The notes under the pieces were generated by a model that saw nothing but the letters and a program-made list of their open reading frames with translations, did not search any database and had not been told where the DNA came from. Below, piece after piece: positions 14,601-21,933 of a stretch of 22,237 bases of DNA. The DNA is from an uncultured Acetatifactor sp. (GTDB taxonomy: Bacteria > Bacillota > Clostridia > Lachnospirales > Lachnospiraceae). Position 1 is the first letter of the stretch. Each line of letters starts with the position of its first letter. The stretch spans positions 1 through 22,237 of the forward strand of contig CAJUFI010000071.1 of NCBI GenBank assembly GCA_910585665.1, given 5' to 3'. The position numbers and the translations under genes were made by a program.

Positions 14601-14682
14601 TGTTTTGCCGTAAAACGCGAGGACTTTCAGAAAAATGAGCGGCGATTGATGGGGGATGAGACAAAATAGTAGGATGGATGGC

Positions 14683-14711
14683 TTGACATCAGTTCCGGCC
14701 GGTGCCATAAT
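14683..14711 (+). promoter_or_regulatory. Consensus promoter of the MFS gene
   Basis: A perfect -35 TTGACA (14683-14688), a 17-base spacer and CATAAT (14706-14711). The leader of about 110 bases contains CTCCT (14767-14771) and AGGAG followed by a T-run near 14787-14798, a possible weak attenuator hairpin. Confidence 0.75.
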
Positions 14712-14829
14712 ACCTACGTACCCATGGGAAAAAGACCTGCGCCGGGCGGAAGGACCTCGGGAATCGCTCCTATCCTTGGCCTTGTAAGGAGGTTTTTGTC
14801 CTATTTCAACAGAAGGGGAAATATTTGCG

Positions 14830-16263
14830 ATGTTGACGAAACTTACTACCGAGAAACAGATGAAGTTCCTGTGCCTTCTTTGCTGCATTGCCTATTTCAT
14901 GAGTTATCTGACGCGGCTGAACTATGCGGCCTGTATGGTGGAGCTGCGGGATGTGCTTCAGATAACGAAGAGCGTGGCGGGCCTGCCGGTGACGGCGTGC
15001 TTCTTAAGCTACGGATTCGGGCAGATTATCTGCGGTGTCCTGGGGGACAGGTTCAAACCCCAGATGATGATATTTGCGGGTCTGGCGGGGGCGTGCTGCT
15101 GCAATCTGCTGGTAGCCTGTTTCCCCAGGGTGGAGATCATCATTCCGGTCTGGTGCGCCAACGGTTTCTTCCAGGCCATGCTCTGGCCGCCTATGGTGCG
15201 CATCATGGCGGAATGCCTGAATGATAAATGGTACAAGAACAGCTGTGTGCTGGTGTCTATGGCTTCCTCCGCGGCGACGATCGCGACATATCTGGTGGCG
15301 CCGGTGTGCATCCAGGTCTCCGGGTGGAGGGCGGCTTTCTTCCTTCCGGCGGGGCTGGGGATTCTGGCGGCCTTTTTCTGGTACGGGAACACGCGGAAGC
15401 TGGCGGCGGACGGGGTGGTTCCAGCGGAAGAGGGAAGGGCCGGGACTGCGGAGGCTTTGGCGGGAGAGAGGAAAGCCGGGACTATGGAGGCGGCGGAAGA
15501 AGGGAGAGCCGGGACTGCGGAGGTTCCGGCGGAAGAAGGGAGAGCCAGGACTGCGGAGGTTCCGGTGGAAGAGGGGAAAGCCAGGACTGCGGAGGCTCCC
15601 GCGGAAGAGGGGAAAGCCAGGATGGCAGAAGCTCCGGCGGGGAAAAAGGGGGATGGGAAGCATTCGCTTTTCATCCAGCTTATCGTAGATGCGCCGCTGG
15701 TCCTGATTCTGCTGGCAATCGTTCTGCAGGGGATGCTGCGGGACGGGATAACCACATGGATGCCGGTGTACATGAGCGAGACCTTCGGCATGAGCAACGC
15801 CAAGTCCATTCTGTCGGCGGCGGCCCTTCCGCTGTTCAGCGTGTTCAGCGTCCTGCTGGCCTCGCTGCTTCTGGACTGCCTGAAGAGCGAAGTCTTCACC
15901 GCGGCGTGCCTGTTCGGCCTGGGGGCCTTGGCGGGGGCGGCCATGCTGGCGGCTTTTGACAGCCTGCCGGTGTTTTGTATCCTGATGATGACCCTGATCA
16001 CCGGCTGCGCCCATGGCATCAACCTGATGCTGATCAGCCGGGTGCCCAGGCATTTCACCAGGTACGGGAAGGTCTCCTCGGTGTCCGGGATTCTGAACTC
16101 GGCCACTTATGTGGGCAGCTCCCTGTCCACCTACGGTTTCGGAGCCGTGGCGGAACAGGCGGGTTGGATGCAGGTGGTGATTATCTGGATAGCCGTCTGC
16201 GCGGCGGGGATGTGCGTCATGTTCCTGGCCCGGAAAAAGTGGGCTCGTTTTTGCGGACGATAA
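14830..16263 (+). CDS. MFS transporter, organophosphate-antiporter-like, repeat-bearing loop
   Basis: This 477-residue membrane protein has six helices before and six after a central cytoplasmic loop. The N-terminal half has SYLTRLNYAACMVEL, GQIICGVLGDRFKPQ and the WPPMVRIMAECLNDKWY segment, which resemble the organophosphate:phosphate antiporter branch (GlpT/UhpT-like). The substrate may therefore be a phosphorylated sugar or related anion (inference). The loop at residues about 196-271 is built of roughly 12-residue repeats such as PAEEGRARTAEV, rich in Ala, Glu, Gly and Arg, encoded by 36-bp tandem DNA repeats. Most relatives have a short loop here. AGAAGGGG (14811-14818) precedes ATG 14830 at a rather long distance of 11 bases. 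A consensus promoter lies upstream and a terminator at 16285. Confidence 0.87.
   Translation: MLTKLTTEKQMKFLCLLCCIAYFMSYLTRLNYAACMVELRDVLQITKSVAGLPVTACFLSYGFGQIICGVLGDRFKPQMMIFAGLAGACCCNLLVACFPRVEIIIPVWCANGFFQAMLWPPMVRIMAECLNDKWYKNSCVLVSMASSAATIATYLVAPVCIQVSGWRAAFFLPAGLGILAAFFWYGNTRKLAADGVVPAEEGRAGTAEALAGERKAGTMEAAEEGRAGTAEVPAEEGRARTAEVPVEEGKARTAEAPAEEGKARMAEAPAGKKGDGKHSLFIQLIVDAPLVLILLAIVLQGMLRDGITTWMPVYMSETFGMSNAKSILSAAALPLFSVFSVLLASLLLDCLKSEVFTAACLFGLGALAGAAMLAAFDSLPVFCILMMTLITGCAHGINLMLISRVPRHFTRYGKVSSVSGILNSATYVGSSLSTYGFGAVAEQAGWMQVVIIWIAVCAAGMCVMFLARKKWARFCGR
15415..15642 (+). repeat. 36-bp tandem repeats within a coding region
   Basis: About six purine-rich units, one of them 33 bp, encode variants of PAEEGRARTAEV in the central loop of the MFS transporter. 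The third to fifth units are the most alike, differing mainly at Arg/Lys and Ala/Val codons. Every unit is a multiple of three bases, so the frame is kept. Confidence 0.85.
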
Positions 16264-16284
16264 TACATAGATGTGCTTCCGGGA

Positions 16285-16310
16285 GGGCTGCCTGTGTGGG
16301 CGGCCCTTTT
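16285..16310 (+). terminator. Intrinsic terminator of the MFS gene
   Basis: GGGCTGCC (16285-16292) pairs with GGCGGCCC (16299-16306), with one G-T wobble and a 6-base loop, followed by TTTT. It lies between two convergent genes and has a T-run only in the plus direction. Confidence 0.8.
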
Positions 16311-16343
16311 CTGAAACAATTGGGATTATGGACCGGAAGGACA

Positions 16344-17192
16344 TTAAGGTGGATTCCCTTTCAGCCCGGAGGGCATCAGGCCGGTTTCCCGCTTGAAGGC
16401 CCGGGAGAAGTAGCTCTGGCTGTTGAAGCCCAGTCTCTCCGCCACGCCGGAGACGCTTTCCCCGTTCTGCAGGAGCTCCGCGGCGGCTTTCATCTTCAGC
16501 TTCAGGAGGTATTTGTGGATGCCGATTCCGGCGTACTTGTCGAAGAGGCGCTTGATGCTGGCTTCGCTGACATTGGAGTAGCGGGCAATCTCCGGCACGG
16601 AGGGCTGCCTGTGGATATTGTCGTTCAGGTAGCGGATGGCCCGGCGGAAGATGACAGCGTCCGGCGCGGAGGAGACGGAGGACACCTCGCCGGCTTCGAT
16701 CAGGGAGAGCATCAGCTGCTGGAGATAAAGGGCGAGCATCTGGGAATAGGTGGGCAGCGTTTGGAAGGGCTCCAGATAAGAACAGTACCCTGTGGGGGGC
16801 GTGGGCATGCGCTCTGCCCTGGCATGGATAAAGGACAGCATGGAGGCGATGATGGACCGCTGGGAGTCGGACAGCTCAAAGACCTTTTCCTCCAGGGAAG
16901 GCATCATAGGCCCTTCGGCAGAGAAGGAAAATATCAGGAAATCCGCGCCGCCCTGGCCGGTTACGATGAACTTGTGGAGCTCCAGGGGCTTGTGGAATAT
17001 GATGGAGCCATGAGTAAGGTTGTAGACCCTTTCGTTGCCGGACACGCAGGCGTCCCCCTCTATGATGTAGACGCATTCCCAGAAATTGTGGGCCTCTCCC
17101 GGGAACTCGTACCCCTCGTCAAAGTGCACTTCAAAAAAAGAATACATATCTGTAATCCGAATCTGTTCTTTAATAGGATATGCCAGCCACAT
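16344..17192 (-). CDS. AraC-family transcriptional regulator
   Basis: This 282-residue regulator has an N-terminal cupin-like sensing domain (about 10-90: YSFFEVHFDEGYEF, HNFWECVYIIEGDA, LTHGSIIFHKPLELHKFI), which usually binds a sugar. Its C-terminal AraC/XylS DNA-binding domain (about 182-280) has two helix-turn-helices, around 197-217 (PSVPEIARYSNVSEASIKRL) and 246-268 (SVSGVAERLGFNSQSYFSRAF). Several in-frame ATGs exist up to 17297. ATG 17192 is chosen because AGGAGAGG (complement of 17202-17209) lies nine bases before it, while it abuts the next ATG directly. The gene is divergent from the GH109-like gene. Paired half-sites 21 bp apart lie in the gap, so it probably controls that gene and perhaps the MFS gene (inference). 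Confidence 0.9.
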   Translation of the reverse strand: MWLAYPIKEQIRITDMYSFFEVHFDEGYEFPGEAHNFWECVYIIEGDACVSGNERVYNLTHGSIIFHKPLELHKFIVTGQGGADFLIFSFSAEGPMMPSLEEKVFELSDSQRSIIASMLSFIHARAERMPTPPTGYCSYLEPFQTLPTYSQMLALYLQQLMLSLIEAGEVSSVSSAPDAVIFRRAIRYLNDNIHRQPSVPEIARYSNVSEASIKRLFDKYAGIGIHKYLLKLKMKAAAELLQNGESVSGVAERLGFNSQSYFSRAFKRETGLMPSGLKGNPP

Positions 17193-17595
17193 TATGTTCA
17201 TCCTCTCCTGTGTCATGGCGGGCGGCCAGCCTGCCTCATAAAACTGAAAACAATCTTGATGACATGCCCGTAATATTGTTTGCGGCTTTGCGGCCATTCA
17301 TTGAGCCAAAAGTACATATAAATGAGCCGATATGGTATGGATATATATTTTTCCTGATGCTATGATAGCATGTATGAGGATTGCTGTAAAGGGGCAATTC
17401 TGCAGGGGGCTGCCGGACATGAGACAGGGGGCTGCCGTGGTTCTTGCCCGAAAGCCTTTTCAGGCTGCCGCAACGGAAACTGCCCCGGATAACAGTACAG
17501 GAAAGCCTGGCTTCCGCCGGGAGCCGCCAAATGCCGCGGTATCGGCCCAACGGCTGCAGAGCGGGAAGCAGCAGGGCAAATGGAGGGATGCGAGA
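17193..17595. other. Divergent regulatory region, AraC to GH109-like gene
   Basis: This 403-base gap holds the candidate AraC half-sites at 17300-17328, AT-rich sequence at 17331-17375 with a TATGAT-like -10 near 17374, and a GC-rich leader. CAGGGGGCTGCCG occurs twice in the leader (17403 and 17425, 22 bases apart). The frame of the enzyme gene stays open through the leader, but the codons there are not protein-like. Confidence 0.5.
17300..17328. promoter_or_regulatory. Candidate AraC-binding half-sites
   Basis: TGAGCC occurs at 17302-17307 and 17323-17328 in similar contexts (ATTGAGCCAA and AATGAGCCGA), exactly 21 bases apart, which is two helical turns. This is the geometry of direct-repeat half-sites for AraC-type regulators. 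Binding is inference. Confidence 0.45.
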
Positions 17596-18798
17596 ATGAA
17601 GGACATCAAAGTGGGATTCATCGGACTGGGCGGCAGAGGCCAGGGATTGCTGGGCGACGTAGTGCTTCCCCAAAAAGAACAGGTGACGGCGGTATGCGAT
17701 GCCTATGAGGACAGGGCCAGGAAAGGCGCGGAGCTCGTCGTGAACGCAGGACAGGCGGAACCGGCAGTGTATATTGACTATAATGATGTAATCAAAGACG
17801 AGAACGTCAATACGATTATTGTGGCCACAGCCTGGGAGAGCCATGTGGAGATTGCCCTGGCTGCCATGTACGCAGGCAAGGCCGTGGCCATCGAAGTGGG
17901 CGGAGCCTACGAGCTGAAGCACTGCTACGATTTGGTGGAGGCTTATGAGAAGACAGGGACGCCGTTCCTGTTCCTGGAGAACTGTTGCTTCGGCAGGCGG
18001 GAACTGATGGCTTTGAATATGGTCAAAAAGGGCCTGTTCGGCGAAGTCGTGCACTGCGCAGGCGGGTATCAGCACGATTTGCGCTATGAGATTTCTTTCG
18101 GGAAAGAGAACAGGCACTATAGGCTGCGCAACTACCTGAGCAGGAACTGTGAGAACTACCCCACCCATGACCTGGGGCCCATCGCCAAAGTGCTGGACAT
18201 CAACCATGGCAACCGGATGCTGACCCTGAGCTCTACGGCTTCCAAGGCGGCAGGGCTGCGGGATTATATCAAAGAGAACAAGAGCGATGACGAGTTCCTG
18301 AAGAACCAGACTTTTGCCCAGGGCGATGTGGTGACTACGGTCATCAAATGTGCCCGCGGGGAGACAATCGTGCTGACGCTGGATACCACTTTGCCGAGAT
18401 ACTATTCCCGCAATTTCACGGTGCGGGGCACCAAGGGCATGTACGAGGAGGTCACGGACTCCGTGTTCCTGGACCGGAAGGAGGACATCGCCCATGACTT
18501 CAGCTGGAGGGCCCATTGCGTAGGAAACGCGAAGGACTACGAGGAGGAGTACGACCATCCCATCTGGAAGAAATATATCCAGGAGGGCATCAAGGGCGGT
18601 CATGACGGGATGGACTGGCTGGAGTTCGAGGCATTTTTCAGATGTCTGCGGGAGGATGCCCCCATGCCGGTGGATGTGTATGACGCCGCCAGCTGGATGG
18701 CAGTCACGGCGCTTTCCGAGATATCCATAGCAAAAGGCGGAGCGGTGGTGGAGATTCCCGATTTCACAGGCGGGAAATGGCATATGAACAGGGTATAG
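17596..18798 (+). CDS. Gfo/Idh/MocA enzyme, GH109-like glycosidase
   Basis: This 400-residue protein has an N-terminal NAD(P)-binding Rossmann fold (GFIGLGGRGQG, 7-17) and a C-terminal alpha/beta domain. In place of the EKP motif of ordinary sugar dehydrogenases it has VAIEVGGA (97-104). It also has ENCCFGRRELMALNMV (128-143), CAGGYQHDLRYE (154-165) and RNCENYPTHDLGPI (183-196). This pattern is that of GH109 enzymes, such as alpha-N-acetylgalactosaminidases that use tightly bound NAD+ for an oxidation-elimination mechanism. No signal peptide is present, so it acts in the cytoplasm on imported glycosides. GGAGGG (17582-17587), eight bases before ATG 17596, sets the start. The kinase gene follows after 36 bases in the same operon. 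GH109-like substrate is inferred; a plain oxidoreductase cannot be excluded. Confidence 0.82.
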   Translation: MKDIKVGFIGLGGRGQGLLGDVVLPQKEQVTAVCDAYEDRARKGAELVVNAGQAEPAVYIDYNDVIKDENVNTIIVATAWESHVEIALAAMYAGKAVAIEVGGAYELKHCYDLVEAYEKTGTPFLFLENCCFGRRELMALNMVKKGLFGEVVHCAGGYQHDLRYEISFGKENRHYRLRNYLSRNCENYPTHDLGPIAKVLDINHGNRMLTLSSTASKAAGLRDYIKENKSDDEFLKNQTFAQGDVVTTVIKCARGETIVLTLDTTLPRYYSRNFTVRGTKGMYEEVTDSVFLDRKEDIAHDFSWRAHCVGNAKDYEEEYDHPIWKKYIQEGIKGGHDGMDWLEFEAFFRCLREDAPMPVDVYDAASWMAVTALSEISIAKGGAVVEIPDFTGGKWHMNRV

Positions 18799-18834
18799 GA
18801 TGGCTAATGGCCAAAGGAAATGGAGGAGCGGGGC

Positions 18835-19941
18835 ATGGACCAGGAAATGGGAAGGAAAGAAGTGTTGGAGCATTTTGACATAGGGATGGAGACGGCAGGC
18901 TACGGCAACGGGCATATCAATGACACTTACCTAGTCACCATGCCCAGGTATATCCTACAGAGAATCAACACCTCCATTTTCAGCAATCCGGATCAGCTGA
19001 TGGAGAATATCGAGAACGTCACCGGATTCCTGCGGGAGAAGATCGCCGCCGATGGAGGGGATCCGGACAGGGGGACGCTGACTATCGTCCCGATGAAGGA
19101 CGGCGGGAGATATTACAGGCTGGACGAGGCGAATGTATTCCGGGTGTACCGGTTCGTGGAGGGGACAAAGACCATTGAGGACAGCAAGACGCCAGGGGAT
19201 CTGTACGAAGCCGGTGCGGGATTCGGGCATTTCCAGAAGCTGCTGGCGGATTTCCCCGTGGAGAAGCTCCATGAGACCATACGGGATTTCCATCACACCC
19301 CCAAGCGTGTCCAGGCGCTGCGGGAGGCCATCCGGGAGGACAGGGCCGGGCGGGCGGAAAGCGTGAAGCGGGAGATAGAGTTTGCGCTGGAGAACGCTTC
19401 CTGGGCGGATACCGTGGTGAAAGGCATGGAGGAGGGGCGGATTCCCGCCCGCGTCACCCACAATGACACCAAAATCAACAACATCCTGTTCGACCAGGTG
19501 AGCGGAAAGGCTGTCTGCGTCATCGATTTGGACACGGTGATGCCGGGGAGCATGCTGTACGATTTTGGGGACGCGCTGCGCATGGGCGGCTCTACAGGCG
19601 CGGAGGATGAGGTGGATTTGGACAGGGTGTGGTTTGATGTGGAGAGCTTTCGGGCCTTTGCGAAAGGGTACTTAGGGGAGATGCGGGAGGCACTGACGGA
19701 GGACGAGCTGGCGCTGCTGCCTTTTTCCGTGAAGCTGATGACTTACGAGTGCGGCATTCGGTTCCTGACGGACTACCTCAACGGGGATACCTACTTTAAG
19801 ATTCACAGGGAACGCCACAATCTGGACCGGGCCAGGAACCAGTTCAAGCTGGTGGCGGATATCGCAGGGAAGGAGGAGGCGCTTGGGGGGATTGTCAGGG
19901 AGGCTTGCGGGAAGCAGGATTTGTCAGGGAGTCCTTCCTGA
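18835..19941 (+). CDS. NahK-like N-acetylhexosamine 1-kinase
   Basis: This 368-residue protein is an APH/choline-kinase-fold phosphotransferase. Visible are a phosphate-binding region GYGNGHINDTYLV (22-34), LQRINTSIF (41-49), the catalytic loop VTHNDTKINNILF (207-219) with catalytic Asp211, and the metal-binding IDLDTVMPG (230-238), followed by YDFGDALRMG. These motifs match NahK, the bifidobacterial kinase that phosphorylates GlcNAc or GalNAc at C1 in the lacto-N-biose/galacto-N-biose pathway. Next to a GH109-like enzyme, the natural substrate may be GalNAc released from glycans (inference). GGAGGAG (18822-18828) lies six bases before ATG 18835, which is therefore chosen over the in-frame ATG at 18820. 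No GalNAc-1-phosphate uridylyltransferase is present in the window. Confidence 0.85.
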   Translation: MDQEMGRKEVLEHFDIGMETAGYGNGHINDTYLVTMPRYILQRINTSIFSNPDQLMENIENVTGFLREKIAADGGDPDRGTLTIVPMKDGGRYYRLDEANVFRVYRFVEGTKTIEDSKTPGDLYEAGAGFGHFQKLLADFPVEKLHETIRDFHHTPKRVQALREAIREDRAGRAESVKREIEFALENASWADTVVKGMEEGRIPARVTHNDTKINNILFDQVSGKAVCVIDLDTVMPGSMLYDFGDALRMGGSTGAEDEVDLDRVWFDVESFRAFAKGYLGEMREALTEDELALLPFSVKLMTYECGIRFLTDYLNGDTYFKIHRERHNLDRARNQFKLVADIAGKEEALGGIVREACGKQDLSGSPS

Positions 19942-20337
19942 AGGTGTTGATTTGTAGGACTCTCCTGGTAAGCTATGCATGATTTGGAATCGTTGCAGTG
20001 CAGGTTCTGGGATGTGACGTTTTTCAGAAAGCTGTCGTAACAGGGGACTGGCAGATGGAGTGCGGTTTTTTATGGATAAATTATCTAAAAACTGTCTGCT
20101 GCTGGGATACGGCAGCTTTTTGTATGCTCTTTTTATCTGTAAGGATTTTTTAGATATATTAATCTTCGAAAGTCAGAGAAATCAAGGGTTCCCTAAATTC
20201 ACAGGATATATGGTTTAGAAGTCGTTGCAGATTCAGATATGGAAAAAACAGGAAATTTCATTGCCGGGCCTTTGTGCTATACTTTAAACAGGGAAGAATT
20301 TCTTTCGAAACGGATGGCGGAAGGGAGAAGGTGCGGG
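19942..20337. other. Intergenic region with terminator and inverted repeat
   Basis: This gap holds the hairpin at 20098-20121. It also has a perfect 10-bp inverted repeat, TATCTAAAAA (20082-20091) with TTTTTAGATA (20147-20156), that brackets the hairpin. From 20239 the frame of the next gene is open without a ribosome binding site. No other gene seen. Confidence 0.5.
20098..20121 (+). terminator. Likely terminator of the GH109-kinase operon
   Basis: GCTGC (20098-20102) pairs with GCAGC (20112-20116) around a 9-base loop, followed by TTTTT. The stem is short. A longer AT-rich inverted repeat encloses it, so the transcript could fold into a two-tier structure. Confidence 0.55.
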
Positions 20338-21933
20338 ATGTATTGCGGGAAAAGGGGCAGAAGGCGAAAGGATGGTTTGAATCGGCGCGGCAAGGCGGGA
20401 GACTGCGGGGAGGACGGAGCCGGTCGGAAATGCGGTTGCCGCGGGCGGCGCAGGCGGGGGTTGTACATAGGCATATTGGTCTGCGTGATTCTCTTACATA
20501 TTGCGGCGTGGGGCAGCAGGGGATTCTGCGATTGGTACCAGAGGCATGTCTTCGGCATATGGGTGGATACTTACGGGCGGCTGGTGGGCATGGCACCGTT
20601 TTCGGTGGGGGAAATCCTGATTGGGTTTGCGGTAGCCTTCGGGGCCGTGGGAGCTGTGCTCGGGGCCGTGTGGCTGATTGGCAGGGCTGCGGCTCAGCGC
20701 GGAAGAGGGCAGAGGCGGGACGGAAATCTGGAGGAGGCGCTAGAGCGGAACGGAATCGGGATTTTGGATGAAATGCAGGGGAAACAGCAGACAAAGAATA
20801 GGGTTCTGGGAGAAGCGCTGGGAAAAGAGAATGCTGGATTCGGGACTCTGGACGCAGGGCAAAGGAAAGGGCAGGGTTGCAGAAGTCGGCTGAGCAGAGT
20901 CTGTAGGGCATATTGCAGAGCGGGGCTGTGGATGCTTTTGTGGGCATTCGTGCTGATGACACTGAACTGCTACATACTGTACCACGGCTCCGGTTTTTCC
21001 GGTACATATCTCATGGGGGAGGACAGGGAATATGCTTTCGAAGAGCTGGCCGCGCTGCGGAATTTCGTGGCGGAGCAGTGCAATGCGCTGTGCTGCCAGA
21101 TTCCCAGGGAGGAGGACGGCTCCCTTCGTTATGAGGGGGACATGCTTGAGACGGCGAAAGCGGCGATGAGGCATTTGGGCGAGTCCTATGATGGGCTCGG
21201 CGGCTTCTATCCCACGCCGAAGCCCCTTCTCAGCTCAGATTTCATGAGCCAGCAGCATATAGCCGGGTGCTATTATCCTTTTTCCATGGAAGCCAACTAT
21301 AATGACGTGATGTATGTGATGAACCTGCCGTCCACGCTCTGCCATGAACTGGGACATCTGAAAGGCTATATCCGGGAGGACGAGGCCAATCTCATCGGCT
21401 ATCTGGCCTGTGTCCAGTCGGAGGATATCTTTTTTCAATACAGCGGCTATCTGAGCGTGCTGTACTATGTGGACAAGGACTACCGCCAGGCGATAGAAAG
21501 CGGCGCGGGCCCGGGCAGCGATGCCTCCTGGCAGAGTGAAGGAGTCCAGCGGAGCGAAAACGTCCAGGAAAGCGAATTCCTGGACGAAAGGGAAGTGCAA
21601 GAGCATCCGGCGACCGTCCGGCAGACCGAAGCGCTACAGCGAGATGAGGCATTGCAGCGAGAAGTGGCAAGAACACAGCCAGAGACCCGGAACCGGGAAT
21701 GGGCACAGGCGCAAATCCTACCGCAGGTACACGCGGACAATATATTCCTGACATCACAGGAGAGGGCGAGGATAGAAAAGGGCGCGCTCCTGAACACAGA
21801 AGCTGTGGATGCCATATCCGACAGCATAGAGGACACCAGCCTGAAACTGAACGGAGTTCAGGATGGAATGATAAGCTACAGCAGGGTAGTGGAACTTTTG
21901 CTGCGGTACTATGACATCTACGGATACCCCTGA
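20338..21933 (+). CDS. DUF3810 membrane metallopeptidase-like protein
   Basis: This 531-residue protein has three membrane helices (about 42-59, 91-115, 196-214), then a soluble domain with the zinc motif HELGH (336-340). This is followed by REDEANLIGYLAC, whose acidic residues supply the third ligand position of a gluzincin-type metallopeptidase. Other DUF3810 hallmarks are DWYQRHVFGIWV, YYPFSMEANYN (upstream of HELGH) and YSGYLSVLYY. The function of the family is not established. Most relatives have about 350-400 residues; the excess here is two hydrophilic low-complexity insertions (about 120-182 and 387-467) rich in Glu, Gln, Arg and Gly. The start at 20338 follows AAGGGAGAAGG (20321-20331) by six bases. 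An in-frame ATG at 20239 has no such site. The N-terminus is strongly Arg/Gly-rich, so the real start could be later. Confidence 0.82.
   Translation: MYCGKRGRRRKDGLNRRGKAGDCGEDGAGRKCGCRGRRRRGLYIGILVCVILLHIAAWGSRGFCDWYQRHVFGIWVDTYGRLVGMAPFSVGEILIGFAVAFGAVGAVLGAVWLIGRAAAQRGRGQRRDGNLEEALERNGIGILDEMQGKQQTKNRVLGEALGKENAGFGTLDAGQRKGQGCRSRLSRVCRAYCRAGLWMLLWAFVLMTLNCYILYHGSGFSGTYLMGEDREYAFEELAALRNFVAEQCNALCCQIPREEDGSLRYEGDMLETAKAAMRHLGESYDGLGGFYPTPKPLLSSDFMSQQHIAGCYYPFSMEANYNDVMYVMNLPSTLCHELGHLKGYIREDEANLIGYLACVQSEDIFFQYSGYLSVLYYVDKDYRQAIESGAGPGSDASWQSEGVQRSENVQESEFLDEREVQEHPATVRQTEALQRDEALQREVARTQPETRNREWAQAQILPQVHADNIFLTSQERARIEKGALLNTEAVDAISDSIEDTSLKLNGVQDGMISYSRVVELLLRYYDIYGYP

Noticed and set aside
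14520..14888. N-terminal extension of MutS2 to 14888
   Set aside because: The sequence is not protein-like, it covers the promoter region, and the Shine-Dalgarno site and family start both indicate 14519.
15004..16344. 446-codon minus-strand frame with Ser/Pro/Phe repeats
   Set aside because: It mirrors the MFS gene; its apparent repeats are just the 36-bp coding repeats read backwards.
17236..18915. 559-codon open frame on the minus strand
   Set aside because: It is antisense to the GH109-like gene and to intergenic DNA, has no family motif and no ribosome binding site. It is a by-product of GC-rich codon use.
20258..21174. Minus-strand frames opposite the DUF3810 gene
   Set aside because: Proline/arginine-rich antisense of a gene with clear conserved motifs.
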